From: Paenibacillus alba
GTDB taxonomy: Bacteria > Bacillota > Bacilli > Paenibacillales > NBRC-103111
Length of the DNA: 64,000 nt
Reading direction: 5' to 3'
NCBI RefSeq assembly: GCF_013204855.1
Contig: NZ_JABMKZ010000030.1
Coordinates: 1 to 64,000 of the forward strand
A program made the position numbers and the translations under genes. The notes beneath the pieces were generated by a model, which was not told the origin of the DNA, did no database searches, and saw only the letters and a program-made list of their open reading frames with translations. Of the stretch, positions 51,612 to 59,898 are shown piece by piece. Numbering within the stretch: the stretch's first letter is position 1; the number at the start of each line of letters is the position of its first letter.

Positions 51612-53966
51612 TTATGCTCCTACCAATTTTTGATTCATAAATTTAATAATATGATGCGCTTCAAGCGGTCTGCTCAAGAAATACCCTTGAATCTCATCAC
51701 AGCCCATTTTGGCTAACAGCTCCCATTGTTCAAAATCTTCTACCCTTTTGGCAATAACACGCTTCCCTAAACTATGCGATAAAGTGATCCAAGTATGTAT
51801 CGCAGTTTGGTTCTTCTCGCTGCTCAGCATCTCTTTGATGAAGGTTGGTTCCATCTTCACGGCATCGAAGGGCAGTTCATGCAATAGCGAAGTGGACGCT
51901 TGACCCGTTCCGAAATCATCAATCGACAATTTCACCCCTAGGCTTTGAATCTGCTTAAAAAGCTGGTGCGCTTTACTTTTATCGTATAAAGCTGTTTGCT
52001 CTTTTATTTCTAAACAAAGCTGGGCTGGATTTACTCCCGTTTGTTGCAAGGTTTCCTTCAGTCTTGTGAGAAAATTAGGCTCCAAGAACTGCTTTTTCGA
52101 TAAATTCATGGATACGAGCATCGTTGACAGACCCTCTTGCTCCCAGCGCCGCAGTTGTTCACATACTGTTTGCAATACCCAATATCCAATACCGATAATA
52201 CTGTCATCATCCTCAGCGGCAACCATAAATGCATCCGGCGGGAAGAAGCCAATGCCTGGTCTTATCCAGCGAATCAACGCTTCTACACCGATAATATGGC
52301 CTGTTTCCATTTCGATCAAAGGCTGGTAGTGCAGCACGAACTCGTCTTCTTCGATTCCTTTTTGGATGCCAAGATGATGCAAATACTGATGCTGCTCCGC
52401 TCGTTGAAGAGCAGGCTCATAGATGATGAAGCCTCCCGGACCCCTTTTTCTTGCTTCATAGATAGCCATCTCAGCATAATGAATCAGCTCATCGCTGTGC
52501 GTCCCATGGTCTGGTGACAGGCATAATCCCATACTTATCGTGACAGGCATACCCTTCCCTTCAAAAGCAAACCAATGATTGCAAGCAAGCAGGATGTCCA
52601 CAGCGATATTTTCAATTTCACTCTGATTACTCACTTCCGGCACAATCAAAGCAAAATTATCATCTCCAAAGCGGGCAATCCTGTTGCTTGCCGGGATCGT
52701 CCTTCTTAGCAGCTCCGCCATATGCCTCAGAAGCGAATCTCCCGCTCCTGAGCCTAGCGCGACCTCAATTTGTTTGAATTGATCGATATTCAGTAGGATC
52801 ACTGCCAAAGTTCGAGAGCTGAGATGAGCCAAACGCTCCTCCAAATCAGCTTGGAAAGATGCACGATTAGCGAGTCCCGTCAAACTATCATGCTGGACGA
52901 GGTAACGGGCTTTCTGCTCAGCCGCCACGCCTTGCCGCACTTCCCTCCATACCATATAATGAAGCAAATCTTCCCGGGATTTCAAATACTGGCTCTCAGC
53001 AATGACATGCTTTACTTCTCCTGTCAACGTAATAATCGAACGCTCACCCGTCATCGTATGGCTGAAAAAACACTCATCTGCCAGCTCATCCTCAACCAGA
53101 AATTTGCCAATATGACAAAACATCAAATCATTTGTCTGGCATTCCAGCAGCTTAGCCGCTTGCGGATTGAAATCAATAATCATCCCATCTTGATTAACAA
53201 TAATAATAGACACCGGGGAAACCTCATACAGCGTATGATAGGTCCGATCGATCGAAGGCAGAAAATCGTACTTCACCATTGCATAGCGCAAGAAAAATCC
53301 AAAGCAAAGCATGGAAAGCATCGAAAGGTCCGGAAAATTGATTCGACCACCCCACACGTGCGAGAAATCTGTTAGCGAAAAAAATACACCCCATATATAC
53401 GTCGTTATATATCCCATAAACATAATGCGGATTTGCTTGCGTTTCAAATGTAAATCATACCGTTTCACATGTTGAATACCAGCCACCAAAAGAACTAGGC
53501 AAATCATCAAGGCATATACACTGGTTCCCAGAGTAAGAGCTTGCAGACCATTGCTCCATTTGTCTATCTTCCAAGGCCCCACATGTATCAGCTGAACCGA
53601 AATCCAGGAAAAGGGCATTAAAAGCATCACACTTGGTACTAAAGGCCCATAACACAATAAAAAGATAGAAAATTTCGACATTTTTCGAAATCTCCCTGTT
53701 AATCGCAGACAAAAATGAAGCATCAAAGACATTAAAATAAAAGAGGGAAAATACATAATCCAAAGCACAATTAGCCTTGAATAAGATGCTGGTGCAAAGC
53801 TGAGTATAAAGTTCCCCATATAAGGAATGACCGTTACAAAAAAACAGACGGCCGCTATTTGGTTGAGTGAGCTGTACCGATTCCGCCTGAACACTTCCAG
53901 GGCCATGCTTATCAAGGCTGCGATCGGTATGACATACAGCCATAACGAAATAAACGAAGTTAACAT
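51612..53966 (-). CDS. Membrane EAL-domain cyclic di-GMP phosphodiesterase with degenerate GGDEF domain
   Basis: A 784-residue protein. The start at 53966 (MLTSFISLWLYVIP) follows GAGGAG by seven bases. Residues 1-235 hold about seven membrane segments (a 7TM histidine-kinase-like sensor). A PAS domain lies near 245-325. The GGDEF domain has GDDNF in place of GGDEF (near 433), so cyclase activity is unlikely. The EAL domain keeps VEALIRW, SMNLSKKQF, LEIKEQ, DDFGTG, VKMEPTF and QGYFLSRP, so phosphodiesterase activity is plausible. It is preceded by a cyclic di-GMP riboswitch. Confidence 0.88.
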   Translation of the reverse strand: MLTSFISLWLYVIPIAALISMALEVFRRNRYSSLNQIAAVCFFVTVIPYMGNFILSFAPASYSRLIVLWIMYFPSFILMSLMLHFCLRLTGRFRKMSKFSIFLLCYGPLVPSVMLLMPFSWISVQLIHVGPWKIDKWSNGLQALTLGTSVYALMICLVLLVAGIQHVKRYDLHLKRKQIRIMFMGYITTYIWGVFFSLTDFSHVWGGRINFPDLSMLSMLCFGFFLRYAMVKYDFLPSIDRTYHTLYEVSPVSIIIVNQDGMIIDFNPQAAKLLECQTNDLMFCHIGKFLVEDELADECFFSHTMTGERSIITLTGEVKHVIAESQYLKSREDLLHYMVWREVRQGVAAEQKARYLVQHDSLTGLANRASFQADLEERLAHLSSRTLAVILLNIDQFKQIEVALGSGAGDSLLRHMAELLRRTIPASNRIARFGDDNFALIVPEVSNQSEIENIAVDILLACNHWFAFEGKGMPVTISMGLCLSPDHGTHSDELIHYAEMAIYEARKRGPGGFIIYEPALQRAEQHQYLHHLGIQKGIEEDEFVLHYQPLIEMETGHIIGVEALIRWIRPGIGFFPPDAFMVAAEDDDSIIGIGYWVLQTVCEQLRRWEQEGLSTMLVSMNLSKKQFLEPNFLTRLKETLQQTGVNPAQLCLEIKEQTALYDKSKAHQLFKQIQSLGVKLSIDDFGTGQASTSLLHELPFDAVKMEPTFIKEMLSSEKNQTAIHTWITLSHSLGKRVIAKRVEDFEQWELLAKMGCDEIQGYFLSRPLEAHHIIKFMNQKLVGA

Positions 53967-54002
53967 AGAGCCGCTCCTCATCCTGAGTACCTCTTAATAA
54001 AC

Positions 54003-54028
54003 AAAAAGAAACCTTGCTTCAAGGTTTC
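54003..54028 (-). terminator. Riboswitch expression-platform terminator
   Basis: Minus-strand GAAACCTTG (54020-54028) and CAAGGTTTC (54008-54016) form a stem with a 3-base loop, followed by five T's. It lies between the riboswitch and the EAL gene, so transcription must read through it to express the gene. Confidence 0.85.
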
Positions 54029-54035
54029 CTTATCA

Positions 54036-54130
54036 CCTAAAAGCGGAAACTGGCTGGCATTCGACATGATCGAGTAGCCCCTCTAGCTTTGCGTCCTTGA
54101 CTTTCATCAAGTTTGCCTTTATCTCTTTTA
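54036..54130 (-). ncRNA. Cyclic di-GMP-I (GEMM) riboswitch
   Basis: On the minus strand, the order is GGCAAAC, a short stem with GAAA tetraloop (CTTGAT-GAAA-GTCAAG), the signature GGACGCAAAGCTA, then GGGGCTACTCGA...TCGAATGCCAGCC and AGTTTCC. These match the GEMM-I aptamer in sequence and stem order. The 3' AGTTTCC can alternatively pair with GGAAAC of the downstream terminator's 5' arm. That suggests ligand binding frees the terminator and switches the gene off. The remaining upstream gap to 54280 shows no gene. Confidence 0.92.
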
Positions 54131-54280
54131 CGGATTATTCGCTTATTTTGATCTGGGACTTTATTCCTATTTATTTTATATCATGGGAACTGATTTGCCG
54201 TCAACTTAAGGGATGGCATTGCTTTTCCAAGATGACCATGTTGTAATGAAAAAACAGTTCAAATTGGAAGTGAGTCGGAT

Positions 54281-55120
54281 ATGAAAAAAATAGGTTTGAG
54301 CTTTCTCGTCGTTTTCACATTCTTGGGCTTCGCCTTTGCTAATGAGAGTTCGCCTGCTCTCGAGCAGTCTGCAAGTAAGGCTGCGGTTAACGCAGCGGCT
54401 GAAGCCGCGCCTGCATCCTCACCAACTTCAATACCAACATTAACACCAACTTCAACACCAACACCAGCAGCTATTTCAGCCTTAAACACATTAACGCCGC
54501 TTGCCTCCTCTATACCATCCAATGAAAATCAGCAGGCTACCTTGCAGTCGGTCCCTGCTATCTCTCAACTCCCTGAATTGCCCAATGGCTGTGAAGCTGT
54601 CGCTGCCACCATGCTGCTAAATTGGGCTGGAGTGCCTGTTACCAAAGAAGAAGTCGCTGCTGCCCTTCCCAGAGGTCCCATGCCGTATGAGAACGAAGAT
54701 GGCGCCTTTGTAGGAGGCAACCCGCAGGACGTGTTTGTCGGTGATCCGTTTGGCATCGGCTATGGAATCTATCATAAGCCGATAGCCCATATGATGGAGC
54801 AATGGCTGCCCGGACGAGTGAAGGACATCTCAGGAGCTTCCTTTGAGGAGCTGCTGGCTGTCATTTCTAGTGGCAGGCCCGCAATGGTCTGGGCAACTGA
54901 GCATATGGACACGCCATATCTCGACTTGGAGTGGCAGGATGAAGATGATCAGCTGGTAAAATGGTATCAGCCGGAGCATGCTTTGCTTTTAACCAGCTGG
55001 GATGAGGATGCTGCCTATCTGAACGATCCTATGACAGGAAAGCGAGAATCCTATGGCATCGCAGATTTCAAAAGCGCTTGGGAACTGATGGGCTCGCAAG
55101 CAATTATAGTGAACAATTAG
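54281..55120 (+). CDS. Secreted C39-like cysteine peptidase (YvpB-like)
   Basis: A 279-residue protein with a signal peptide (MKKIGLSFLVVFTFLGFAFA) and an Ala/Ser/Thr/Pro-rich linker to about residue 95 containing SPTSIPTLTPTSTPTPAA. The C39-like domain has catalytic Cys in LPNGCEAVAATMLLNW and His in EHALLLTSWDED, followed by YLNDPMTGK. It probably acts at the cell surface. Substrates of such stand-alone C39 proteins are unknown. No ABC transporter is attached, so it is not a bacteriocin exporter. Confidence 0.82.
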   Translation: MKKIGLSFLVVFTFLGFAFANESSPALEQSASKAAVNAAAEAAPASSPTSIPTLTPTSTPTPAAISALNTLTPLASSIPSNENQQATLQSVPAISQLPELPNGCEAVAATMLLNWAGVPVTKEEVAAALPRGPMPYENEDGAFVGGNPQDVFVGDPFGIGYGIYHKPIAHMMEQWLPGRVKDISGASFEELLAVISSGRPAMVWATEHMDTPYLDLEWQDEDDQLVKWYQPEHALLLTSWDEDAAYLNDPMTGKRESYGIADFKSAWELMGSQAIIVNN

Positions 55121-55129
55121 GGGTGAAGC

Positions 55130-55202
55130 GTACCATAGTTCCCCCTTAACCAGAATTCCATCTATTTTCAACGAAATAACGTATCCTAGTTCCTTTACCT
55201 TT
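55130..55202. repeat. Dispersed repeat family C, cluster 2
   Basis: Two reverse-orientation motifs: AGCGTACCATAGTTCCCC near 55130 and ATTTTCAACGAAATAACG followed by TATCCTAGTTCC near 55163-55193. They match clusters at 47631 and 58098. They sit between convergent genes. Confidence 0.7.
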
Positions 55203-55206
55203 ACCA

Positions 55207-55254
55207 CAAAAAAAGCATGAACGCCCTCAGCTAGCCTGAGCTCGTCCATGCTTT
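55207..55254 (-). terminator. Terminator after the IF-3 paralogue
   Basis: Minus-strand AAAGCATG.ACG..CTCAG-gctag-CTGAG..CGT.CATGCTTT followed by T's gives a long, strong stem directly after the stop codon at 55257. Confidence 0.88.
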
Positions 55255-55256
55255 GT

Positions 55257-55742
55257 TCATACGGGATTTACTTGTACGGCAGCCTGCTTTCCGCTAAGCT
55301 GAATGCCTGTTTGCTTGCGCCCATAAGGGCTCAACTCCTTGAGCAAATCTTCCAAAAGCTCTTTGGCTTTAGCGCCTTCTTTGCCTGAAATCTTCACAAC
55401 GAGCAGCACGGCATCCCCTGCTTGCAGGATACGCTGCGCTTGCTGGCGCTTCGTCTCCAGGTCATGATCTTCGATCTGAGGCGTCAGCCGAAGCTCCTTT
55501 ATCTTAGGAGCTTGCTCCCGTTTGCGGGTTTGCTGCTTTTCCTGCAAGGCCTCTTGCTTCGCTTGACCGGAGCCGATCAGCCTGCAGGGCGGCGGGCTGC
55601 TCATCAAAGACGTGCAAATCAAGTCCACCTTCAGCTGTTTGGCCAAAGTCAATGCTTCCTTCGTTGACAGGATGCCCAGGTCCTCTCCGTTCAGTCCTGT
55701 GACGTGGACTTCGGAGGCTTTGATTTTCTCATTTTTAATCAT
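55257..55742 (-). CDS. Stand-alone IF-3-like protein (InfC paralogue)
   Basis: A 161-residue protein with both IF-3 halves. The N-domain has KIKASEVHVTGLNGEDLG and SPPPCRLIGSG; the linker is Lys/Gln-rich; the C-domain has KELRLTPQIEDHDLETK. The C-terminal end is divergent from canonical IF-3 (no RPRP or RG-rich loop). Real infC is followed by rpmI and rplT and often starts with ATT; here it is a single gene starting ATG, so it is a paralogue. It may modify initiation or ribosome recycling under some condition. Confidence 0.82.
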   Translation of the reverse strand: MIKNEKIKASEVHVTGLNGEDLGILSTKEALTLAKQLKVDLICTSLMSSPPPCRLIGSGQAKQEALQEKQQTRKREQAPKIKELRLTPQIEDHDLETKRQQAQRILQAGDAVLLVVKISGKEGAKAKELLEDLLKELSPYGRKQTGIQLSGKQAAVQVNPV

Positions 55743-55814
55743 TGTGAATACACCTAATCTTTCGCTATAATGAACCCATCCCTACGAAGAGGTTGTTAAG
55801 GAGTTGTCTGCTAG

Positions 55815-56126
55815 ATGAATAATAAACAATTAGAAGAGCAAATGATTGAAAATTACAAGCGTGAGGAACATATGATGATCCTCGTGTTTGCCCAGTGGTG
55901 CATTAATCATAATCTGGATCCGGCTGCGCTTTATCACAGCGCCTATCCCGACCAGCCTAATAATGAGGCTTTGCAGCAAGCCTTGGCCCTTACCGTCTCC
56001 AAAGAGGAAGCCGGCGAAGTACCAGATGACACATTGCTTGGCGTTTTGTCCCTATTCGGCAATGAAGAGCTTGCTTTCATCGTCACACAGGAAATTGAGA
56101 AACGTCCCCGAGACAAACGGTACTAA
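55815..56126 (+). CDS. Small soluble protein of unknown function
   Basis: A 103-residue acidic helical protein beginning MNNKQLEEQMIENYKREEHM and containing FAQWCINHNLDPAALYHSAY. ATG 55815 lies 11 bases behind AAGGAG. It is convergent with the monooxygenase gene (3-bp gap) and divergent from the IF-3 paralogue. I do not recognise the family. The regular pattern suggests a real gene. Confidence 0.65.
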   Translation: MNNKQLEEQMIENYKREEHMMILVFAQWCINHNLDPAALYHSAYPDQPNNEALQQALALTVSKEEAGEVPDDTLLGVLSLFGNEELAFIVTQEIEKRPRDKRY

Positions 56127-56129
56127 AGC

Positions 56130-57140
56130 TTAGCGAAGCTTGAAAGCTTCAGCCAATAATTCAATCGTCCGCACTCTCGTCTCCCACGTGTAACCGCCGG
56201 CAACGACCATGACTTCGTCCACTTGGTAGCTTTCAGCTAAGCTCAGCAGTTGCTTCCTCACCTGCTGCGGATCGCCAACAATCATACGGGATCGGTTATC
56301 TTTGAGTCTGGTTTGATCCCAATCCGAATAACTATATTGCGCGGCTTCTTCAGGCGACTTCACTCCGGTGAATTCGCCTTTTTCCATCTGCAGAATGCGC
56401 AGATCCACAGAAGCGGCAAGCCCTTCTGCCTCGGCCTGCGTCTCTGCGCACAGCACGTATATGCACACCGTCGCCTGAGGCACGACATTAAGCGCGGACG
56501 GTCGGAACGAGCTGCGGTAGCTGCGCACCGCTTGCTGCCCTCCCGCTCCGTTGATGAAGTGCGCGAAGCAGAACGCTGCGCCTGCCTGCGAGGCGTACAC
56601 CCCGCTCTGTCCGGTGGAGCCGAGCAGCCATACCTGGGGCACCCCGCTCACCAAAGGTGTGGCGCGAATGCCCTCAAATACATGACCGGGCTCCACCGTG
56701 TCGGTGAGGAACCCGAGTAGATCCGTGACTTGCGCCGGGAATCGCTCCAGTCCTTCGAACAGATCCGCGCTGACGCCGCGCAGCGCTTTGGCTGTATGCG
56801 GCGTGCCTCCGGGCGCACGCCCGATGCCAAGGTCGATGCGGCCCGGATACAGCGCCTCAAGCATACGGAAGTTCTCAGCGACCTTGTAGGCGCTGTAATG
56901 GGGCAGCAGCACACCGCCGGAGCCAAGCCGAATGCGGCTTGTGCGTGCAGCGAGCGTAGAAATAAGCACCTCTGGCGAGGAGCCTGCAAGCCCTCTGGAA
57001 TTGTGATGCTCCGACACCCAGAAGCGTGTGTAACCGAGACGATCCGCCGTCTGCGCCAAAGCAAGCGTTTGTTGCAGGGCATCGCTATGTGTAAATCCGG
57101 AGGAAACCGGTGATTGATCAAGGATACTTAGCTTCAGCAC
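56130..57140 (-). CDS. Luciferase-like (LLM class) flavin-dependent oxidoreductase
   Basis: A 336-residue protein. The start is GTG at 57140, seven bases behind AGAAGG, giving VLKLSILDQSPVSSG; the upstream in-frame ATG lacks a site. Motifs are YTRFWVSEHHN, IRLGSGGVLLPHYSAYKVAENF, GRIDLGIGRAPGG and PQVWLLGSTGQSG, which are typical of the MsnO8/YceB group. It uses FMNH2 to oxidise an unknown small organic compound. It stands alone. Confidence 0.88.
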   Translation of the reverse strand: MLKLSILDQSPVSSGFTHSDALQQTLALAQTADRLGYTRFWVSEHHNSRGLAGSSPEVLISTLAARTSRIRLGSGGVLLPHYSAYKVAENFRMLEALYPGRIDLGIGRAPGGTPHTAKALRGVSADLFEGLERFPAQVTDLLGFLTDTVEPGHVFEGIRATPLVSGVPQVWLLGSTGQSGVYASQAGAAFCFAHFINGAGGQQAVRSYRSSFRPSALNVVPQATVCIYVLCAETQAEAEGLAASVDLRILQMEKGEFTGVKSPEEAAQYSYSDWDQTRLKDNRSRMIVGDPQQVRKQLLSLAESYQVDEVMVVAGGYTWETRVRTIELLAEAFKLR

Positions 57141-57314
57141 ATTTATACCTTCTTTCTGAATCATCTGCTGATCTTGATTATACAACGGCCAGCCAACAAA
57201 AGAAAAAGGACAAACCCTTACAGGCATTGTCCCTTATCGTAAAAATCCATGGCATCGATCTTAATACTTACTAAAAGTGTATGGCTTGAGACACACTTTA
57301 TGACAGCATTTTTA

Positions 57315-57980
57315 TTAAGCGCCGTCCCGTGCTTTAAAAGCCTGTCTCTTTTTAAAAATTAGCGGCACGCCTGCAAACAGGACATACATCGCTATTGCTG
57401 CATAAAACTTCCATGAGCCAATCTCTTGAAACGATGCGCCAAACACATTATACACCACAGCGCCCGGAATAATGCCGATCAGCGTACCCCATGTGTAGTC
57501 CCAGAAACGAATCTTGGAAAGTCCCGCCCCGTAGCTAATGCCATCAAAAGGAAAAAAGGGCATTAAACGCATATACAAAATGACCATGAAGCCTCTTTGC
57601 TCTGCCTTTTGATCGAAGGATTGCAGCTTCTTGCTCTTCAATATGCGCTGAAAGCTGCTGCGACCCCATTTTCGCGTAATATAAAAAGATAGTAAAGCAC
57701 CTGCGCCTGCACCAATGAAATCATAAATGGTTCCCCAGAACGCGCCAAACACATAGCCCCCATAGAGTGTTAATGGCGTTGCCGGGAACAGCACCAACGG
57801 ACGGAGCGTGTAGACGATAATATAAAACAGGCCGCCTAGTGGTCCTAAATCTCTGAGCCACTCGGTGATTACGTCCAAATCCAAGCTATCCCATACCCCG
57901 GTCCACTTCAAAATGAGCAGGCCGGCTCCGGCGGCCAGAAACCACATTATTAACAACCAAAGCGGCTTCGAGCGCGCCAT
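57315..57980 (-). CDS. TVP38/TMEM64-family membrane protein
   Basis: A 221-residue protein with five to six membrane segments. The start at 57980 (MARSKPLW) follows GGAGGAGG. Conserved VTT-domain motifs are FPATPLTLYGGYVFGAFWGTI, GALLSFYITRKWGR, MRLMPFFPFDGISYGAGLS and GTLIGIIPGAVVY. The family is related to DedA proteins and probably to lipid scramblases; the cellular role here is unknown. Confidence 0.85.
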   Translation of the reverse strand: MARSKPLWLLIMWFLAAGAGLLILKWTGVWDSLDLDVITEWLRDLGPLGGLFYIIVYTLRPLVLFPATPLTLYGGYVFGAFWGTIYDFIGAGAGALLSFYITRKWGRSSFQRILKSKKLQSFDQKAEQRGFMVILYMRLMPFFPFDGISYGAGLSKIRFWDYTWGTLIGIIPGAVVYNVFGASFQEIGSWKFYAAIAMYVLFAGVPLIFKKRQAFKARDGA

Positions 57981-58097
57981 AGCTCTTCCTCCTCCATGCA
58001 AACATTCAATAGTCTCTATGTTATTCTTGCCTTTCATCTTACACAAATTCGGGGTTGCATATCAATAACGGGAGGCTTGTTATGAGGGTTAGCATTG

Positions 58098-58290
58098 TGC
58101 AAAGGGAACTGAGATCCGCTATTTCAGTGAAAATAGCAATAAAATCGTCGAAGAGGAACTATGCTCCGCTATTTCGTTGTTTTTAGCCCCGAAGCGTGCG
58201 AATTGCAACAAATAGCGTACTCCAGTTCCCTTACCTGTATAAATTGCTCTCTTTTCCGTCAATTAGCGTACTGTAGTTCCGCCTGCACTG
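58098..58290. repeat. Dispersed repeat family C, cluster 3
   Basis: Four copies: forward AAGGGAACTGAGATCCGCTA at 58102 and GAGGAACTATGCTCCGCTAT at 58153; reverse AAATAGCGTACTCCAGTTCC at 58210 and AATTAGCGTACTGTAGTTCC at 58261. Two forward then two reverse units can pair into a long cruciform. The whole gap 57981-58891 contains repeats and a terminator but no gene I can support. Confidence 0.8.
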
Positions 58291-58371
58291 ATTCTCGCGC
58301 ACAAAATAACCTCGCTTCGGCGCATCGCGGCTCACAGAGAAGCAACCATAACAAATTGCCTCTCTCTCTGA

Positions 58372-58594
58372 CCTCTAGGAGGGCAGTTTTTTGCATTTCA
58401 CTGGATAAACTCCAGTCAAAGTAGCATCTCGACCACCCACAGCCGAGGTAACACTGGATTTATTGCAGTGGAATTTGGGTTTGCGGCCTCTAGGAAGGCG
58501 TTTTTTTGCATTTCACTGGATGAACTCCAGTCAAAGTAGCATCCCCGCCTTCCGAAATTCAAAAACACTGGAGTTATTACAGTGGAATTTTGGC
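58372..58594. repeat. Repeat family D, two tandem 115-bp copies
   Basis: Copies begin at 58372 and 58487 with CCTCTAGGA-GGC-TTTTTTGCATTTCACTGGAT, contain AACTCCAGTCAAAGTAGCATC, and end with ACTGGA-TTATT-CAGTGGAATTT. ACTGGA/TCCAGT and CCACTG/CAGTGG elements give internal inverted repeats. The central 40 bp differ between copies. Confidence 0.75.
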
Positions 58595-58603
58595 AACATG
58601 GTT

Positions 58604-58736
58604 GGGGTTCGGGTTCGGGTTCGGGTTCGGGTTCGGGTTCGGGTTCGGGTTCGGGTTCGGGTTCGGGTTCGGGTTGGGGTTGGGGTTCGGGTTGGGGTTC
58701 GGGTTCGGGTTCGGGTTCGGGTTCGGGTTCAGGTTG
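58604..58736. repeat. Hexanucleotide array (GGGTTC)n, about 22 units
   Basis: Nearly perfect GGGTTC repeats with a few GGGTTG units near 58673-58700 and one AGGTTG at the end. The plus strand has over 20 G3 runs separated by TTC, ideal for G-quadruplexes. Frames through it read RV, GS, FG or NP dipeptides and are treated as artefacts. It lies 70 bp beyond the terminator of the isomerase-like gene. Confidence 0.95.
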
Positions 58737-58805
58737 GGCGGTGGAGGCTTCGGATTCGAATTCGGGCTTCGGCTAGGCGGCACCAACTGAAGCCTCTAAA
58801 ACAGA

Positions 58806-58852
58806 AAAGGCTGCCTCGCAGTCATTTTGGACTTTTGAGGCAACCTCTTTTA
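58806..58852 (-). terminator. Terminator after the sugar isomerase-like gene
   Basis: AGGCTGCCTC (58808-58817) pairs with GAGGCAACCT (58837-58846) with one mismatch; TTTTC follows on the minus strand. Confidence 0.7.
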
Positions 58853-58891
58853 TCCACCTATTTCACTTATCTACTCTCTCTGATCTATATC

Positions 58892-59743
58892 TTAAGCCAA
58901 CCACTGCTTCACTTTCGTTGCAAAATTAGTCAGCATCTCCTGCGAGCCCAATTGACCGCTGAAATCTTCAATGCCCAGATAGCCATCATAACCTACCGCT
59001 TTCAAGTCATCCAGCAATTGCTTATAATTCACGATGCCTTCATCCAGTGGCGCCCACTCGCTTCTCCAAAGCTTAATGCCATCCTGCTCTTCTCCTGTTG
59101 GCACCCATCTTGCATTTTTCACGTGCACATGTGTTAAATAAGGTCCAAGCAATTCAAGGCCCATCCGGTAATTCTCATATCCTTCATGAACCATGTTGCC
59201 CGCATCATGCAGAACACCCAGATAATCAGGGTTGAAGCCTGAAATCAATCTATGGGCCAAACCAGCACTTGGCGTGATTGTGTTATGATGAATTTCGATA
59301 ATGCCTTTAACGCCATATTGTTGAGAAAACTCTTGAACTTGATGCAAATAGTCAACAGCTTTTTTGAATAAATCATTATAGTTTTGGCTTTTATCATAGC
59401 CAGGAACGCCGACGCGCATGAAGGAAGCTCCCACTTTACGAGCTGCTTTAAACGCTTGTTCTGTTTCAGCAACATCACAGCTGTTCAGGTAAGGCGTCAC
59501 ACTTAAATTCACCAAATTATGATTAACCGCGATGAGGCGGAATTGTTCCAGCTCTTCATCCGTAGCATTCGGATCAATGGAACAAAGGTTATTTCTCCAG
59601 AACGAAGGCTTTTCATTAGCAACATCCGCAGGAATATCTTTAAAACGCCATTCAATGCCTTCAATCCCAGCTGCAACGGCCGCTTTTGCTAGTTCTACAG
59701 GGGTCAAATCAGGTGTTGCTACAGTAAATACAGATAGTTTCAT
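58892..59743 (-). CDS. Sugar phosphate isomerase/epimerase-like TIM-barrel protein
   Basis: A 283-residue protein of the xylose isomerase-like (AP endonuclease 2) superfamily. Metal-binding positions are Glu in IIEIHHNT near residue 150, LHDAGNM near 185, HVHVKNARW near 212 and GIEDFSG near 258. The start ATG follows GAGGAGG. It is divergent from an AraC regulator across 155 bp, so probably regulated by it. Specific substrate unknown; inositol or ketose catabolism is typical of the family. Confidence 0.82.
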   Translation of the reverse strand: MKLSVFTVATPDLTPVELAKAAVAAGIEGIEWRFKDIPADVANEKPSFWRNNLCSIDPNATDEELEQFRLIAVNHNLVNLSVTPYLNSCDVAETEQAFKAARKVGASFMRVGVPGYDKSQNYNDLFKKAVDYLHQVQEFSQQYGVKGIIEIHHNTITPSAGLAHRLISGFNPDYLGVLHDAGNMVHEGYENYRMGLELLGPYLTHVHVKNARWVPTGEEQDGIKLWRSEWAPLDEGIVNYKQLLDDLKAVGYDGYLGIEDFSGQLGSQEMLTNFATKVKQWLA

Positions 59744-59898
59744 GGTAGATCCTCCTCGGCGTTATCAAGATACGCGTGTTTGACGAAGCAGTTTGTTTAT
59801 CTATTGTTTATTTTGCAGTATAATAAAAACGTATTCATTGCATTAATTGGGCAAAAGTTTGCTAATATTGACTCCAGTTTAATAGAGGAGAGCCTCAC

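Noticed and set aside
58463..59137. Long frame through the GGGTTC array
   Set aside because: All frames are open because the hexamer lacks stops. The product is a dipeptide repeat fused to antisense of the isomerase-like gene.
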